Positions 9,746 through 19,539 of a DNA stretch of 64,000 nt are shown piece after piece (position 1 is the stretch's first letter; the number at the start of each line of letters is the position of its first letter). The notes under the pieces are model-generated. The model searched no databases, had not been told where the DNA came from, and saw only the letters and a program-made list of their open reading frames with translations. The position numbers and the translations under genes were made by a program. Source of the stretch: Algoriphagus vanfongensis DSM 17529 (GTDB lineage Bacteria; Bacteroidota; Bacteroidia; Cytophagales; Cyclobacteriaceae); assembly GCF_000429465.1 (NCBI RefSeq), contig NZ_AUBX01000010.1, forward strand, positions 62,001 through 126,000. Reading direction: 5' to 3'.

Positions 9746-11227
9746 CTACTCGAGACTTTTCTTTGGTATTCTAGCTTTCACCTTCACCATATATTCTCTA
9801 AAATCGTGAGTCATTCTTTTCGTTATTTTTGGCCATTCCTTACTCAAATCTTTAGATTCAGACGAGTCCATACTCAAATCGTACAGTTCCACTGATTCGG
9901 TTTCGTAAAAATAAAGCAGTTTATAATCCCCTTGTCTCCAAGCCGAATGGGGTACAGTCTGAGATTTATACCGATCATTTACTCCTATGGATTTAGGCAC
10001 TTCATAGAACTCATCACCCTCTGGATGGTAATAGGGAAAATGCCAACTCAGACTCCTTTCGGGCCAATCCACGCTACAATCAAATAGTAGGGGGACTATT
10101 GTGATACCTTCCCAAGATTCCAATCGATCAGGTGAAGAAGAAAGGTCCATGAAAGTTGGCATAAAATCGATTTGAGAGATGAGGTGGGAGTTCACTGTTC
10201 CAGGAGCTATTTTTCCTTTCCAAGATGCTATCATTGGGACTCGGATCCCCCCCTCATAAAGATTCCATTTACTTCCTCTTAACCCACCGTTATTTGCTAT
10301 TTCAGGATTCCCTCCATTGTCAGAAGTGAATATAACTAGAGTTTCTTCCTCTAATCCTGACTCCTCTAGCTGGTTTAAAACCCGACCTACAAAATGGTCC
10401 ATCAATTCCACATTCACAGCGTAATGAATTATTTCATCTGGGGTATCACTCGGATATTTAGCCTTATACTTATTGAAAATCCAAGGAATTTTCTTTTTTA
10501 ATGGTGTGTGAACAAAGTAAAAGCTTGACAACAGAAAAAAGGGAGTAGTATGATTCAATGCTAAAAACTCCCTTGTTTTTTCAGTTAGTTCATCTTCAGG
10601 GTACATACCATCCCCCACAGGTAATTGTTGGGTCCTGTCGTAAGGATGTGTTCCAAATGTTTCCACTGCCCAATCAAAACCTTGTTGCACCGGTCCATGA
10701 GTTTTGCTCCACCCTTTGTAGACCTCGTTATGTGCTGCTACATGCCACTTGCCAACTATGCCTGTTGTATACCCTTGGCTTTTTAATGCTTCGGCAATGG
10801 TTATTTCATCTAGAGGTAGGTTTAAACTATAGGGAGGAGATATCAAACTTTTCCCTTCAAACTTTCCTAGCCACTCAGGGTCATCCCATTGAAAGCTATC
10901 CTGCGGATATTTTGTTACAAACTCAAAACCTAATTGGGCTGTACTTTTTCCAGTTAACATAGCTGCTCTGGAGGGAGAGCATAAAGGTGCCGCAGCATAG
11001 GCTTGAGTAAATTTCAGTCCTGAGCCTGCTAATCGATCTAGGTTTGGAGTTTCAATCAAATGGTTGCCATAGGGCCCAATATCACCATAGCCTAGATCAT
11101 CTACATAAATTAACAGAATATTTGGGGGATCAGAATCAGGGTATACCCAATTCCGTGCTTGAGAAGGCTGCCAACTAAGAATATGAAAAACAGTCCCAAA
11201 CAAAATCCCCCATCCCAATCTATCCAT
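9746..11227 (-). CDS. Sulfatase, S1 family (formylglycine-dependent)
   Basis: 493 residues with an N-terminal secretion signal (cleavage near QPSQA). Metal-binding Asp pair in IYVDDLGYGD at residues 43-44, catalytic CSPSR at 83-87 followed by AAMLTGKS, then GKWHVAAH and FTSDNGGNPE, all in canonical order, so an active sulfatase is expected. It differs clearly from the other sulfatase of the locus and more closely resembles arylsulfatase A/GALNS-like members; two sulfatases of different specificity suggest a substrate with at least two sulfate positions. It lies 17 nt after susD. Substrate position is not readable from sequence. Confidence 0.92.
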   Translation of the reverse strand: MDRLGWGILFGTVFHILSWQPSQARNWVYPDSDPPNILLIYVDDLGYGDIGPYGNHLIETPNLDRLAGSGLKFTQAYAAAPLCSPSRAAMLTGKSTAQLGFEFVTKYPQDSFQWDDPEWLGKFEGKSLISPPYSLNLPLDEITIAEALKSQGYTTGIVGKWHVAAHNEVYKGWSKTHGPVQQGFDWAVETFGTHPYDRTQQLPVGDGMYPEDELTEKTREFLALNHTTPFFLLSSFYFVHTPLKKKIPWIFNKYKAKYPSDTPDEIIHYAVNVELMDHFVGRVLNQLEESGLEEETLVIFTSDNGGNPEIANNGGLRGSKWNLYEGGIRVPMIASWKGKIAPGTVNSHLISQIDFMPTFMDLSSSPDRLESWEGITIVPLLFDCSVDWPERSLSWHFPYYHPEGDEFYEVPKSIGVNDRYKSQTVPHSAWRQGDYKLLYFYETESVELYDLSMDSSESKDLSKEWPKITKRMTHDFREYMVKVKARIPKKSLE

Positions 11228-11244
11228 TGGATTATTTTTTTTGA

Positions 11245-12717
11245 TTAGTAACCTTCATTTTGAACTAAAAGCGGGTTAGCATCCATAGTTGCGAAGGGGA
11301 TAGGATACCGAACATGATGTGGCTTTGCATTGGTGATCCCTCTTTCCAATGCATTAGAAATCAATTTATCCATTCTAATAAGATCCAGCCTCCTTTTACC
11401 TTCTGAGTAAAATTCCCAGCCTCTCTCCTTCAAAATATGGTCCCTGAGTGCATCCTTTGATGAAAATTGTGACAGTAGTACGTCTTCCAATCCTGCTCTT
11501 TCTCTTACTTCATTGATTAAATCCAAGGCTTCTTGAGTTGGACCGGCCAATTCATTTAATGCTTCTGCCCTACTAAGCAAAATATCAGCATAACGAATTT
11601 CAGGTATATCATTTCCAAAGGAGGCATTAATACCTTCTGGGTCGGGCCAATATTTAAAAGACCTTGTATTATCTATGTCATCCAAAAGGCTGATGAGCTG
11701 GCCGTCTGAATTAATATATTCCGTCAAAATCAAATCTTTCCTTTTGTCAGCAGCCTCGAAAGAATAATAGAATTGATCTCTCAACCGAAATTCATTTGGC
11801 CAATTTCTCCAAGCATTTGAAAATTCTAAGCCAGTTCTTGGATCTTTTGCAAACCCTTCGGGAAAGGCTGTATTCATCCAGGAATTAGATGCTCTTCGGT
11901 CAGCACTTGTTTTAGCAGGCCGCACCCAAATCAATTCTTGATTTTGCTCGTTTTCAACTTTAAAGAGATCCTCATAAACTGGAAATAATGAAAAATTCCA
12001 AGTATTAATAATCGAACCTGCCATATCTGCAGACTTTTGCCATTGTTTGGAATTGAGATAATGAATGACAAGCCAGCCTTGCGCAGCTGCTTTATGGGCT
12101 CTCCCAAAAGCCACTTCACTGCCAGGATCTGGCAACTGAGGGATAGAAGCAATCAACTCTGATTCAATAAATGATAATATCTCTTCTTCAGATGCTCTGG
12201 CTAACTGCAATTCTTGCGTTGTAGATGTCCTCAATGGCACCGGTCCAAACTTAAAATACAATTTCAAATAACATGTGGCCCTTAAAAATCTTGCTTCAGC
12301 TTCATACAGCAGTTTATCTGAATCACCAGCCTCCAAATCATCTAATGATTCCAATACTTGATTGGCATTTCTAATTGCCCTGTAAGGATAGTCCCAGTTT
12401 TCTCCCTGCAGAAGACCCACCGTCGGGTCCCATGTATAATTGATATACTGAAGTGCTGTAGCGTGTACTCCATCCCCTGTCTGATAGGCGATATCGGTAA
12501 TCCATTCATCAGCGGCAAATGTATAGATAGAATTATTGGACACCATATTCGATGCTGATGCATAGGTAGCTCCCAGCAATGACTCTATACCTTCCTTTGT
12601 TTTCAGGAAATTATCCGGTGCCAACTGAGAGTAAGGCTTTTCCTCCAAATAACCATCACAACTCAGAAGGGTGAAGGAAAGGAGACATACTTGTATAATT
12701 TTTATAAGAGTTTTCAT
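11245..12717 (-). CDS. susD: SusD/RagB family outer-membrane glycan-binding lipoprotein
   Basis: 490 residues with signal peptide and lipobox LLSC (Cys at about 20), then the SusD signature YLEEKPYSQLAPDNFLKTKEG. Internal TPR-like region includes YPYRAIRNANQVLESL and EARFLRATCYLKLYFKFG; the C-terminus has RYADILLSRAEALNEL and WEFYSEGKRRLDLIRM, standard for the family. It binds oligosaccharide at the cell surface and lids the SusC channel. It follows susC by 10 nt. The ligand is probably the sulfated glycan handled by the two sulfatases. Confidence 0.95.
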   Translation of the reverse strand: MKTLIKIIQVCLLSFTLLSCDGYLEEKPYSQLAPDNFLKTKEGIESLLGATYASASNMVSNNSIYTFAADEWITDIAYQTGDGVHATALQYINYTWDPTVGLLQGENWDYPYRAIRNANQVLESLDDLEAGDSDKLLYEAEARFLRATCYLKLYFKFGPVPLRTSTTQELQLARASEEEILSFIESELIASIPQLPDPGSEVAFGRAHKAAAQGWLVIHYLNSKQWQKSADMAGSIINTWNFSLFPVYEDLFKVENEQNQELIWVRPAKTSADRRASNSWMNTAFPEGFAKDPRTGLEFSNAWRNWPNEFRLRDQFYYSFEAADKRKDLILTEYINSDGQLISLLDDIDNTRSFKYWPDPEGINASFGNDIPEIRYADILLSRAEALNELAGPTQEALDLINEVRERAGLEDVLLSQFSSKDALRDHILKERGWEFYSEGKRRLDLIRMDKLISNALERGITNAKPHHVRYPIPFATMDANPLLVQNEGY

Positions 12718-12727
12718 GATGATTAAT

Positions 12728-15700
12728 TTAGAAGGTTAAACTCACGCCGCCTGTGAAAGTCCTTGAAACCGGATATGCATTCCAGTCGATTCTAAAGTTT
12801 GCGGAACCATTTGGATTGATTGCCGGGTCCATTCCAGAGTAATCTGTAATTGTAAAAAGGTTTTGTCCAGTCATATATATCTGCATAGACTTGAAGGTCT
12901 TGCCGTTTACTGGGAAATTGTAACTCAACCTTATAGTGCTAAGACGTAAATAGGACGCATCTTCCACCGTGATAGAATTCACTCGTTTTTCACCTTGAGC
13001 ACTTGTTCTTACAAATGATGGGAACTCATTGGAGGGATTTTCAGGTGTCCACCGATTCAATAAAGGTTCAGCGTATCTATTTCTCCTTACTCCTGCAGGA
13101 AAATAGGTATCGATTAATCCATTGTTGAGCATTTTCACTCCTTCAACACCTTCAAAGAATGCGTAAAACTCAAACCCTCTGAATGTAAAGGTATTGCCTA
13201 TTGACCAAATCAAATTGGGAAATGAATTACCTAAAACAACTCTATCATCAGCATTGACGACTCCATCTCCATTGATATCTTTATATTTAATGTCCCCTGG
13301 TTGTACAGGGTCATTAGTAGATTCAAAATCATCATTTTCCTGCCAAATTCCTTCTACTTGATAGCCGTAAAAAGACTCTAATGGTAGTCCTTCTTCAATA
13401 ATTGCGATTTGACTAGTTGCACCTGCGCTACCCGTCACAATTCGACTTATACCACCTAAATCTGTAACTTCATTGTTCAAAGTGGTGAGCATAACAGTGG
13501 TGGACCAAGTGAATTTTTGATTGGTAATGTTCCTAGATGTAAGACCAAATTCCCAACCCGAATTTTTAATGCTTCCTATGTTAGTCAACTGAGACGAAAA
13601 ACCGCTTGATCTAGGAATAGGAAGTGACAAAAGCATATCGGAAGTATTCTTCACATACCAATCCAAACTACCATATAGACGATCTTCCCAAAGTCCATAA
13701 TCAATACCAAAATTGATCTGTTCAGTAGTTTCCCATTTCAAGTCAGGATTAGCGATTCTAGCAGGCTCCGTAGTAGTATTTTGTTGATCATTGTAGACGA
13801 CTACAGGACCAGTCCCAAAAGTCGAAATAGATTGATAATTACCAATTTCTTGATTTCCTGTCTTTCCCCAACTAGCTCTAAACTTCATGGTGCTTAAAGT
13901 AGATGTCAAAGGATTAAAAAACTCTTCCTCAGCGATCTTCCATCCAAAAGCTGCAGAAGGGAAGTATCCAAACTTATTGTTTTCACCAAAACGTGAAGAC
14001 CCATCGGCTCTCATTGAAACAGTTAGAAGATATTTATCTTTCAAGCTGTAGTTTACCCTACCTAAGTACGACAAGAGGGTATTGTCCACCTTTGAGCTAG
14101 AGACAACATTCAGAGCTGGATTTCCAAGCCCCAAATTATAAGTCTCCGTAGCATCAGAGGGAAAACCTCTAGCCTCTGAAGAAAACCTTGAGATTATGAA
14201 TTTTTGGGTGGTCACTCCGGCAACTGCACTTATGGAATTCTCCCCAAAAGTCTTGTTGTAATTCAGCAGCCCCTCTACCAAATAGTTTGAACTGGTTCCT
14301 TGCAATTGAGTGGCAATACCGCCAGCCGCATTCCCATCTAACGTATTTCTATCAATATAAAACTCGCGAGTCTCATTGGAAACATCTCCACCAATATTTA
14401 ATCTAGCTGATAAGGACTCAGAAATGGAATACTCTCCGTAAATAGTTCCAAAAGTCCTATAGGTATTTCCAATCCCCCGCTTTCCTTCGGCCAAAGCAAC
14501 AGGATTATCTATATTAATATGAGAGGATATAACATAGTCTCCATTTTCATCCTTTACCGGTAGTGTAGGATCCATATGCATCGCTGCGAAAATAACCCCA
14601 GCATGCTCATTTAGTTGAAATCCTCCCGGTGTGAATTGATCTTTGGAATAATTCGAACTCATATTGACCCCCATCTTGAATTTATCAGAGGCTTGATGAT
14701 CTAGGTTTAACCTAATTCCGTATCGTTCAAAACCAGAATTGATCACGATACCATCTTGATTAAAGTAATTAAGTGACACCATGTATTTCGTAGCATCATT
14801 CCCACCAGATAGGGACAAATTATGATTTTGAATACCAGCATTTTTTTGATATACCTCGTCAAGCCAATCAGTGCCTTCTCCTGAAAAATCTTCTACCCGG
14901 TCCTGTTCAGATCCTCCTCCTTCGTCAATTATTGCGTTGATTATGTTATAATACTCTCGTCCAGAAAGCATATCGATTTTATTCGCCACATTCTGAACTC
15001 CTACATATCCGTCATAATTAACTGACATTCTACCGCTTTTTCCATTTTTGGTAGTTACGAGAATCACCCCATTGGCACCCCTAGCGCCATAGATTGCTGT
15101 GGCGCTGGCATCTTTTAAGACTTCGATTGATTCAATATCCGCGGGATTAATTGAGCTCAAAGGAGACCTTTGAGTCCTTGGTGCTCCAAACCGATCTCCA
15201 ACACCTGTAACGGCATTACTATTACTAAACGGAAGGCCATCAATCACATACAGTGGTGAGTTTCCAGAGTTTATAGATCCTACCCCTCTAATATTGACTG
15301 AAATCCCACCTCCAGGCTCTGCACTGTTTTGTACAACTTGTACACCAGGTACTTTACCTGCAATTAATTGTTCGGCAGAGGCAATCACTCCAGGATTAAA
15401 CTCCTCCTTTTTCAAGGCTGCCACAGATCCTGTCAAATCACTTTTTTTAACAGTCCCGTAGCCTACCACTACCACTTCTTCCAAAGCGCTGATGTCTTCT
15501 CCCAGAAGCACATTGATTACGGACCTATTGCCAATTATTTCTTCTTTAGATTCGAAGCCTATCATAGAAAAAACCAAGACGGCGTCTTCATTGGGTACAG
15601 TGATCGAATATTTCCCATCAATATCCGTGACTGTCCCTGAGCTAGTTCCCTTCACTAATATATTCACTCCTGGCAGCCCCATTGGGTCACTTTCTGTGGT

Positions 15701-15829
15701 GACCTGTCCAGACACTTCTTTGCTCCCACTTCCTTGTGCCAGCGAGTGCTGTAATGGGCCACAGAGTAGTATTATGGCTATCAAATAGGGCAGTCTTTTC
15801 CTACCCCAAAACAGTAATTTTAGGTTCAT
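12728..15829 (-). CDS. susC: SusC/RagA family TonB-dependent outer-membrane transporter
   Basis: From the ATG at 15829 the protein is 1033 residues; the open frame extends upstream to 15940, but the 37 extra residues precede a good signal peptide (MNLKLLFWGRKRLPYL..LAQ) and overlap the stop of the isomerase gene. Domains in order: signal peptide, carboxypeptidase-regulatory-like beta-sandwich (VSGQVTTESDPMGLPGVNI), TonB plug with SusC signature EVVVVGYGTVKKSDLTGSV and NIRGVGSINSGNSPLYVIDG, 22-strand barrel ending in a terminal Phe. Imports oligosaccharides with TonB energy. It pairs with the SusD gene 10 nt downstream. Confidence 0.95.
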   Translation of the reverse strand: MNLKLLFWGRKRLPYLIAIILLCGPLQHSLAQGSGSKEVSGQVTTESDPMGLPGVNILVKGTSSGTVTDIDGKYSITVPNEDAVLVFSMIGFESKEEIIGNRSVINVLLGEDISALEEVVVVGYGTVKKSDLTGSVAALKKEEFNPGVIASAEQLIAGKVPGVQVVQNSAEPGGGISVNIRGVGSINSGNSPLYVIDGLPFSNSNAVTGVGDRFGAPRTQRSPLSSINPADIESIEVLKDASATAIYGARGANGVILVTTKNGKSGRMSVNYDGYVGVQNVANKIDMLSGREYYNIINAIIDEGGGSEQDRVEDFSGEGTDWLDEVYQKNAGIQNHNLSLSGGNDATKYMVSLNYFNQDGIVINSGFERYGIRLNLDHQASDKFKMGVNMSSNYSKDQFTPGGFQLNEHAGVIFAAMHMDPTLPVKDENGDYVISSHINIDNPVALAEGKRGIGNTYRTFGTIYGEYSISESLSARLNIGGDVSNETREFYIDRNTLDGNAAGGIATQLQGTSSNYLVEGLLNYNKTFGENSISAVAGVTTQKFIISRFSSEARGFPSDATETYNLGLGNPALNVVSSSKVDNTLLSYLGRVNYSLKDKYLLTVSMRADGSSRFGENNKFGYFPSAAFGWKIAEEEFFNPLTSTLSTMKFRASWGKTGNQEIGNYQSISTFGTGPVVVYNDQQNTTTEPARIANPDLKWETTEQINFGIDYGLWEDRLYGSLDWYVKNTSDMLLSLPIPRSSGFSSQLTNIGSIKNSGWEFGLTSRNITNQKFTWSTTVMLTTLNNEVTDLGGISRIVTGSAGATSQIAIIEEGLPLESFYGYQVEGIWQENDDFESTNDPVQPGDIKYKDINGDGVVNADDRVVLGNSFPNLIWSIGNTFTFRGFEFYAFFEGVEGVKMLNNGLIDTYFPAGVRRNRYAEPLLNRWTPENPSNEFPSFVRTSAQGEKRVNSITVEDASYLRLSTIRLSYNFPVNGKTFKSMQIYMTGQNLFTITDYSGMDPAINPNGSANFRIDWNAYPVSRTFTGGVSLTF

Positions 15830-15854
15830 TTTGTTATTGGTTAAATTGGGTGTA

Positions 15855-17471
15855 TTACGCTTTGATATATTGATCACCGCACCAATGCACGCTGATACCG
15901 AGAGCTTGGAAGACCTCAGCTTTGAGTTGCGCAGCCTCAAAAGCCTTATCTTCTGTATCTGTATAGGCCACTTGTATATGGTTGGCCTTGTGTTTTGCCA
16001 TTAACTGATCTCGCGTGATACCTGGCAGGTATGCATGCATGATGGGCCACTCTGAGGTTGTCTCGTCCCATCTTCTTTGAGTTTCCGAAGCGGGTAGCTC
16101 AACCACCTCGCCAATACCCAGATCACAATACAGCTGGTTGTTTTCTATGTAAATCCTGCTCCACACAATGGAACCCGGCTTGGAAACACCTTTAAGCGAT
16201 CCTCCTCCTTTGCCAAAATACATGGCGGGTTGACGCTCACTACTGGCTCCTTGATAGCCATTGACAAAATGTGCGGGGGGAGCGGCTCCTGATATGAGAA
16301 AAACCCAAATATACTTTTCAATATCACCAAATGAATAAGCCTCTCCCCACCGAATATCATGAAGGGTATTTTCAGGGGACATGCCCATTTCTTCCCAAAT
16401 ACGAGTTGTAAGCAATGCATCTATACCTGCACATTCATCCACCTCATTGAAATGAGGAAGGGATTTGCCCGAATAGAGCTCTTTTCCATTTTTTCCCTTG
16501 ACTGGCGGACGATCCACATTATTGAGCAAGCCCTCTACCAAATCACTGGCAGCAACCAAATCTTTTAATCCTTGTTGGTACTGGATTCCTATAGTATCAC
16601 ATCCAAATTGATCTGCAATCCGGAGTGCTGCCACATACATCTTGCATTGCTCAAATGTTTGATCTTTTGTGAGTTCTGTTTCAGGAAGTGTCCCCCAGCT
16701 AAACTTCATTCCTTTTTTTACCAACCAAGACAATACCTCTTCGGCATCTCGGTCGCTGACCAGTTGCATTTCAGCGTAAAGGGCTGACTGACTCAATCTT
16801 TCTTTAAAAATCCCCAATGGATGCAGTAAATGATCTGGAACGATGGCATTGAACATGCCCATGCAGCCCTCATCAAAGACCCCCATTATTGCTTTCTTCT
16901 TTTTAAAAGTTTCGGCAAAGACTTTTGCTCTATTTCGCACGTCATCTTTGCTTTTCACTTCTGAAAAAGGAATGCAGTGACTAGTATCATGGATAATATG
17001 GCCATCTTTCAACCATGACTCGAGATGTGTCAGAAAAAACTCATCTTCAAACGTCTCACTCCATAGTGTGCTGTAGGAAATCCCCGCTTTCGTCAAAGAC
17101 CCATTCAAATTTAACAAGCCTACCAAGCCAGAGGATTTGCCATTCCAATTGGCCAATGTCAAAATCGGCCCTTGGTGACTATAGAGTCCCGGAAGAACAT
17201 GATGGGTATATTGCCAGACACTTTCTGCAATGATGATGGGTAGGTCAGGGTCTACTGTTTCAAATACTTCCATCCCCATTTTCTGCGAATCAATAAAGCC
17301 ATGACCTTTGCTCGGATCAAAATAGTGAGCCCTCACTATGGCATATCCAAACTTTTTCAAGGCGGACTCCAATCGGGATTCCATTTCCAATTGAAATTCC
17401 CATCCTATCTGATTTGCTTTGATCCGTAGGTCTCCACTCGATGCCAAAAGGACTTTCCTCCTCTGATACAT
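15855..17471 (-). CDS. L-fucose/L-arabinose isomerase-family protein
   Basis: About 538 residues from the ATG at 17471 (MYQRRKVLLASSGD); an in-frame start at 17507 would add 12 residues of poor character. The sequence has the fucose isomerase type layout: N-terminal Rossmann-like domain, VFDEGCMGMFNAIV, a central GMKFSWGTLPETEL region, DTIGIQYQQGLKDL and a C-terminal domain with RWDETTSEWPIMHAYLPG. The family interconverts aldoses and ketoses (L-fucose/L-fuculose, D-arabinose/D-ribulose) with a divalent metal in the cytoplasm. As first gene of the minus-strand locus it precedes susC by 25 nt; a product ketose could be used by the kinase at the far end. It may be a divergent member of unknown sugar specificity. 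Confidence 0.75.
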   Translation of the reverse strand: MYQRRKVLLASSGDLRIKANQIGWEFQLEMESRLESALKKFGYAIVRAHYFDPSKGHGFIDSQKMGMEVFETVDPDLPIIIAESVWQYTHHVLPGLYSHQGPILTLANWNGKSSGLVGLLNLNGSLTKAGISYSTLWSETFEDEFFLTHLESWLKDGHIIHDTSHCIPFSEVKSKDDVRNRAKVFAETFKKKKAIMGVFDEGCMGMFNAIVPDHLLHPLGIFKERLSQSALYAEMQLVSDRDAEEVLSWLVKKGMKFSWGTLPETELTKDQTFEQCKMYVAALRIADQFGCDTIGIQYQQGLKDLVAASDLVEGLLNNVDRPPVKGKNGKELYSGKSLPHFNEVDECAGIDALLTTRIWEEMGMSPENTLHDIRWGEAYSFGDIEKYIWVFLISGAAPPAHFVNGYQGASSERQPAMYFGKGGGSLKGVSKPGSIVWSRIYIENNQLYCDLGIGEVVELPASETQRRWDETTSEWPIMHAYLPGITRDQLMAKHKANHIQVAYTDTEDKAFEAAQLKAEVFQALGISVHWCGDQYIKA

Positions 17472-17658
17472 AATATAATTTCGGGTTTTTGTAATTGACT
17501 GAAACAAATATGAAGCAATTCACCAATGGACTTTTATCATTTTTTGTCAATTTATTGTACTATCTTATCATTGTGATTTACAGAATATTAGCCTCTATTG
17601 ATATATTCCTATATTCCTGTATCAAATCCTATAAAAAAACAAAACCCAAAATCACCTC

Positions 17659-18528
17659 ATGAAACCCCATTTTCATAAAGTCCCCACTACAGCCACGAGT
17701 TCTTTTAGTTTTCGCCATGATATCAAACCTAATTTTGGTACGATATGGCATTTTCATCCAGAGCTGGAGCTTCACTACATCGTCAAAGGCAAAGGGATCC
17801 AGTATATTGGGGATACGGTGAGTAGTTTTTCTGATGGTGATATGATCTTTTTGGGAGAAAACTTGCCTCACACATGGAGGTGTAGCGAAGCATATTTTCA
17901 GAGTAGAAAAAAGCTGAAAATTGAAGCGTATGTGTTGCAGTTTCTCCCCCACTGTATGGGGAAGGACTTTCTAAAATTGCCTGAAACACAGGAAATCCCA
18001 TCCCTCTTTGAGAAAGCAAAAAAAGGACTGATCATCACCGGCCAGACGAAAAATGAAATCGAAGTGACCCTGAGAGATATGATCCACGCGGCCCCACTCG
18101 AAAAAGTCATCCATTTTTTGAAAATCATCCAAATACTGGCAGCTACCAAAGATTATGAAACAATATCTCCAGGCTATGCCCACAGCCATTTAGCCAATAT
18201 TTCAGAAATGCAGCGCCTAGATAAAATCTACTCCTACGTCATGGCCAACTACAAAGAGGAGATCAGTCTGGAAAAAATAGCATCTCTGGCAAACCTCAGC
18301 GTTTCAAGCTTTTGCAGGTATTTCAAGACCATGACGAATAAAACTTTCTTTGAATTTTTGATCGAGATACGAATATCTAATGCATGCCGTGCCCTGATCG
18401 AGGACAAAAATCACATCGAGGTGATATGCTACGATAGCGGATTCAATAATGTATCAAATTTCTATAGGCACTTTAATAAAATCACTGGTATGACCCCTTT
18501 GGCATATAAAAAGCAATACCTCAACTAG
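17659..18528 (+). CDS. AraC-family transcriptional regulator with cupin sensor
   Basis: 289 residues. An N-terminal cupin-like sugar-sensing domain (IWHFHPELELHYIVKGKG to DMIFLGENLPHTWRC, about residues 29-75) is followed by two AraC helix-turn-helix repeats in the last 100 residues (ISLEKIASLANLSVSSFCRYFKTMTNKTFFEFLIEIRISNA split by the usual linker, then EVICYDSGFNNVSNFYRHFNKITGMTPLAYK). It is transcribed divergently from the isomerase/susCD locus across a 187-nt spacer, so it is probably the activator of that locus, with the released sugar as ligand. Ends before a bidirectional terminator. Confidence 0.92.
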   Translation: MKPHFHKVPTTATSSFSFRHDIKPNFGTIWHFHPELELHYIVKGKGIQYIGDTVSSFSDGDMIFLGENLPHTWRCSEAYFQSRKKLKIEAYVLQFLPHCMGKDFLKLPETQEIPSLFEKAKKGLIITGQTKNEIEVTLRDMIHAAPLEKVIHFLKIIQILAATKDYETISPGYAHSHLANISEMQRLDKIYSYVMANYKEEISLEKIASLANLSVSSFCRYFKTMTNKTFFEFLIEIRISNACRALIEDKNHIEVICYDSGFNNVSNFYRHFNKITGMTPLAYKKQYLN

Positions 18529-18541
18529 AACTTTTAGACAA

Positions 18542-18569
18542 AAAACCTCAGACAATCGCCTGAGGTTTT
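18542..18569. terminator. Bidirectional intrinsic terminator
   Basis: Ten-base arms AAAACCTCAG and CTGAGGTTTT with an 8-nt loop, flanked by A and T runs. It separates the convergent AraC regulator (ends 18528) and alpha/beta hydrolase (ends 18580). Confidence 0.85.
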
Positions 18570-18579
18570 GTTATTCCAG

Positions 18580-19410
18580 TTACTTTTTCAAAAACTCCAA
18601 GAGGAGTTTATTGAACTCATCACGATGTGTCAGAGTCAATCCGTGCGGAGCTCCTGATAGCAGGTGATATTCATTGGTTTTGATACCTTCACTGGCTTGT
18701 TTGGCCGAGGTCTTGTATGGTACGATCTGATCTGCATCCCCATGAATAATCAGTGTGGGAACGTTTACATGCTTTAGTTCTTCCCTGAAATCAGTCCAAG
18801 CCCAAGCTTCAGCAGCTTTGTATGTGGCTATCGGAGAAGCATGACTGGCTATCGAAAAATCGTAATCCAAGTCTGCCTGTCCCACCCGGTCAGTGAGATC
18901 CTCATAGTTGTAGAAGTTTTGATGAAAGCCTTTCAAAAATCCAATCCTATTGGTTTTTAAAGTTTTCAAAATACCCTCAAGATCTTTTTGAGGAACTCCG
19001 TCTGGATTATCGTCCTTCTGGGATACGAGTGGAATAATGGAAGCAATCAAAGCGGCTTTTACGACTCTGTCTCCTTCGTAGTCTGTGAAATAGCGGACGA
19101 CTTCACCTCCCCCCATACTGAATCCTATCAATGTTACTTTTTGTAAATCCAACTGTAAAATCAATTCCCGAAGGTCGGCAGCCAAGCTGCTATAGTCATA
19201 CCCTTCTAAAGGCTGAGAAGACCGCCCAAAACCTCTTCGGTCATAGGCTATGACTCTATACCCTTCATCCAGAAGAGTAGCTATCTGACCTTCCCAAGCT
19301 TGATGACTGAGTGGCCAGCCGTGGATCAAAATGACAGGGTCACCTTTTCCGTAATCTTGATAATATATCCTGACTTTTTCATTTCCGTTTTCATGTTTCA
19401 AATAAGGCAT
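18580..19410 (-). CDS. Alpha/beta hydrolase, non-haem chloroperoxidase/arylesterase type
   Basis: 276 residues, the usual length for this group. Oxyanion-hole segment HGWPLS (about 30-35), nucleophile elbow GFSMGG (Ser near 98), acid in HGDADQIVP and catalytic His in APHGL near the C-terminus, so the triad is complete. YDRRGFGRSSQP is typical of the cofactor-free haloperoxidase/esterase subfamily. Probably hydrolyses a small ester or performs perhydrolysis; the natural substrate is unknown. No signal peptide, so cytoplasmic. Its neighbour is an LLM flavin oxidoreductase on the same strand 129 nt upstream, which gives no firm pathway hint. Confidence 0.88.
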   Translation of the reverse strand: MPYLKHENGNEKVRIYYQDYGKGDPVILIHGWPLSHQAWEGQIATLLDEGYRVIAYDRRGFGRSSQPLEGYDYSSLAADLRELILQLDLQKVTLIGFSMGGGEVVRYFTDYEGDRVVKAALIASIIPLVSQKDDNPDGVPQKDLEGILKTLKTNRIGFLKGFHQNFYNYEDLTDRVGQADLDYDFSIASHASPIATYKAAEAWAWTDFREELKHVNVPTLIIHGDADQIVPYKTSAKQASEGIKTNEYHLLSGAPHGLTLTHRDEFNKLLLEFLKK

Positions 19411-19539
19411 AACTCATGTTTTTTGGTTGTCGATAGGAACTATACTTACCAAAGTCCTGCCATCCTCAAACCAGAGGAATGAGGCACTTCAGCGGTATAT
19501 TTGGCAGATGCATTTGATCCAGACTGGGAGTATATTCCA

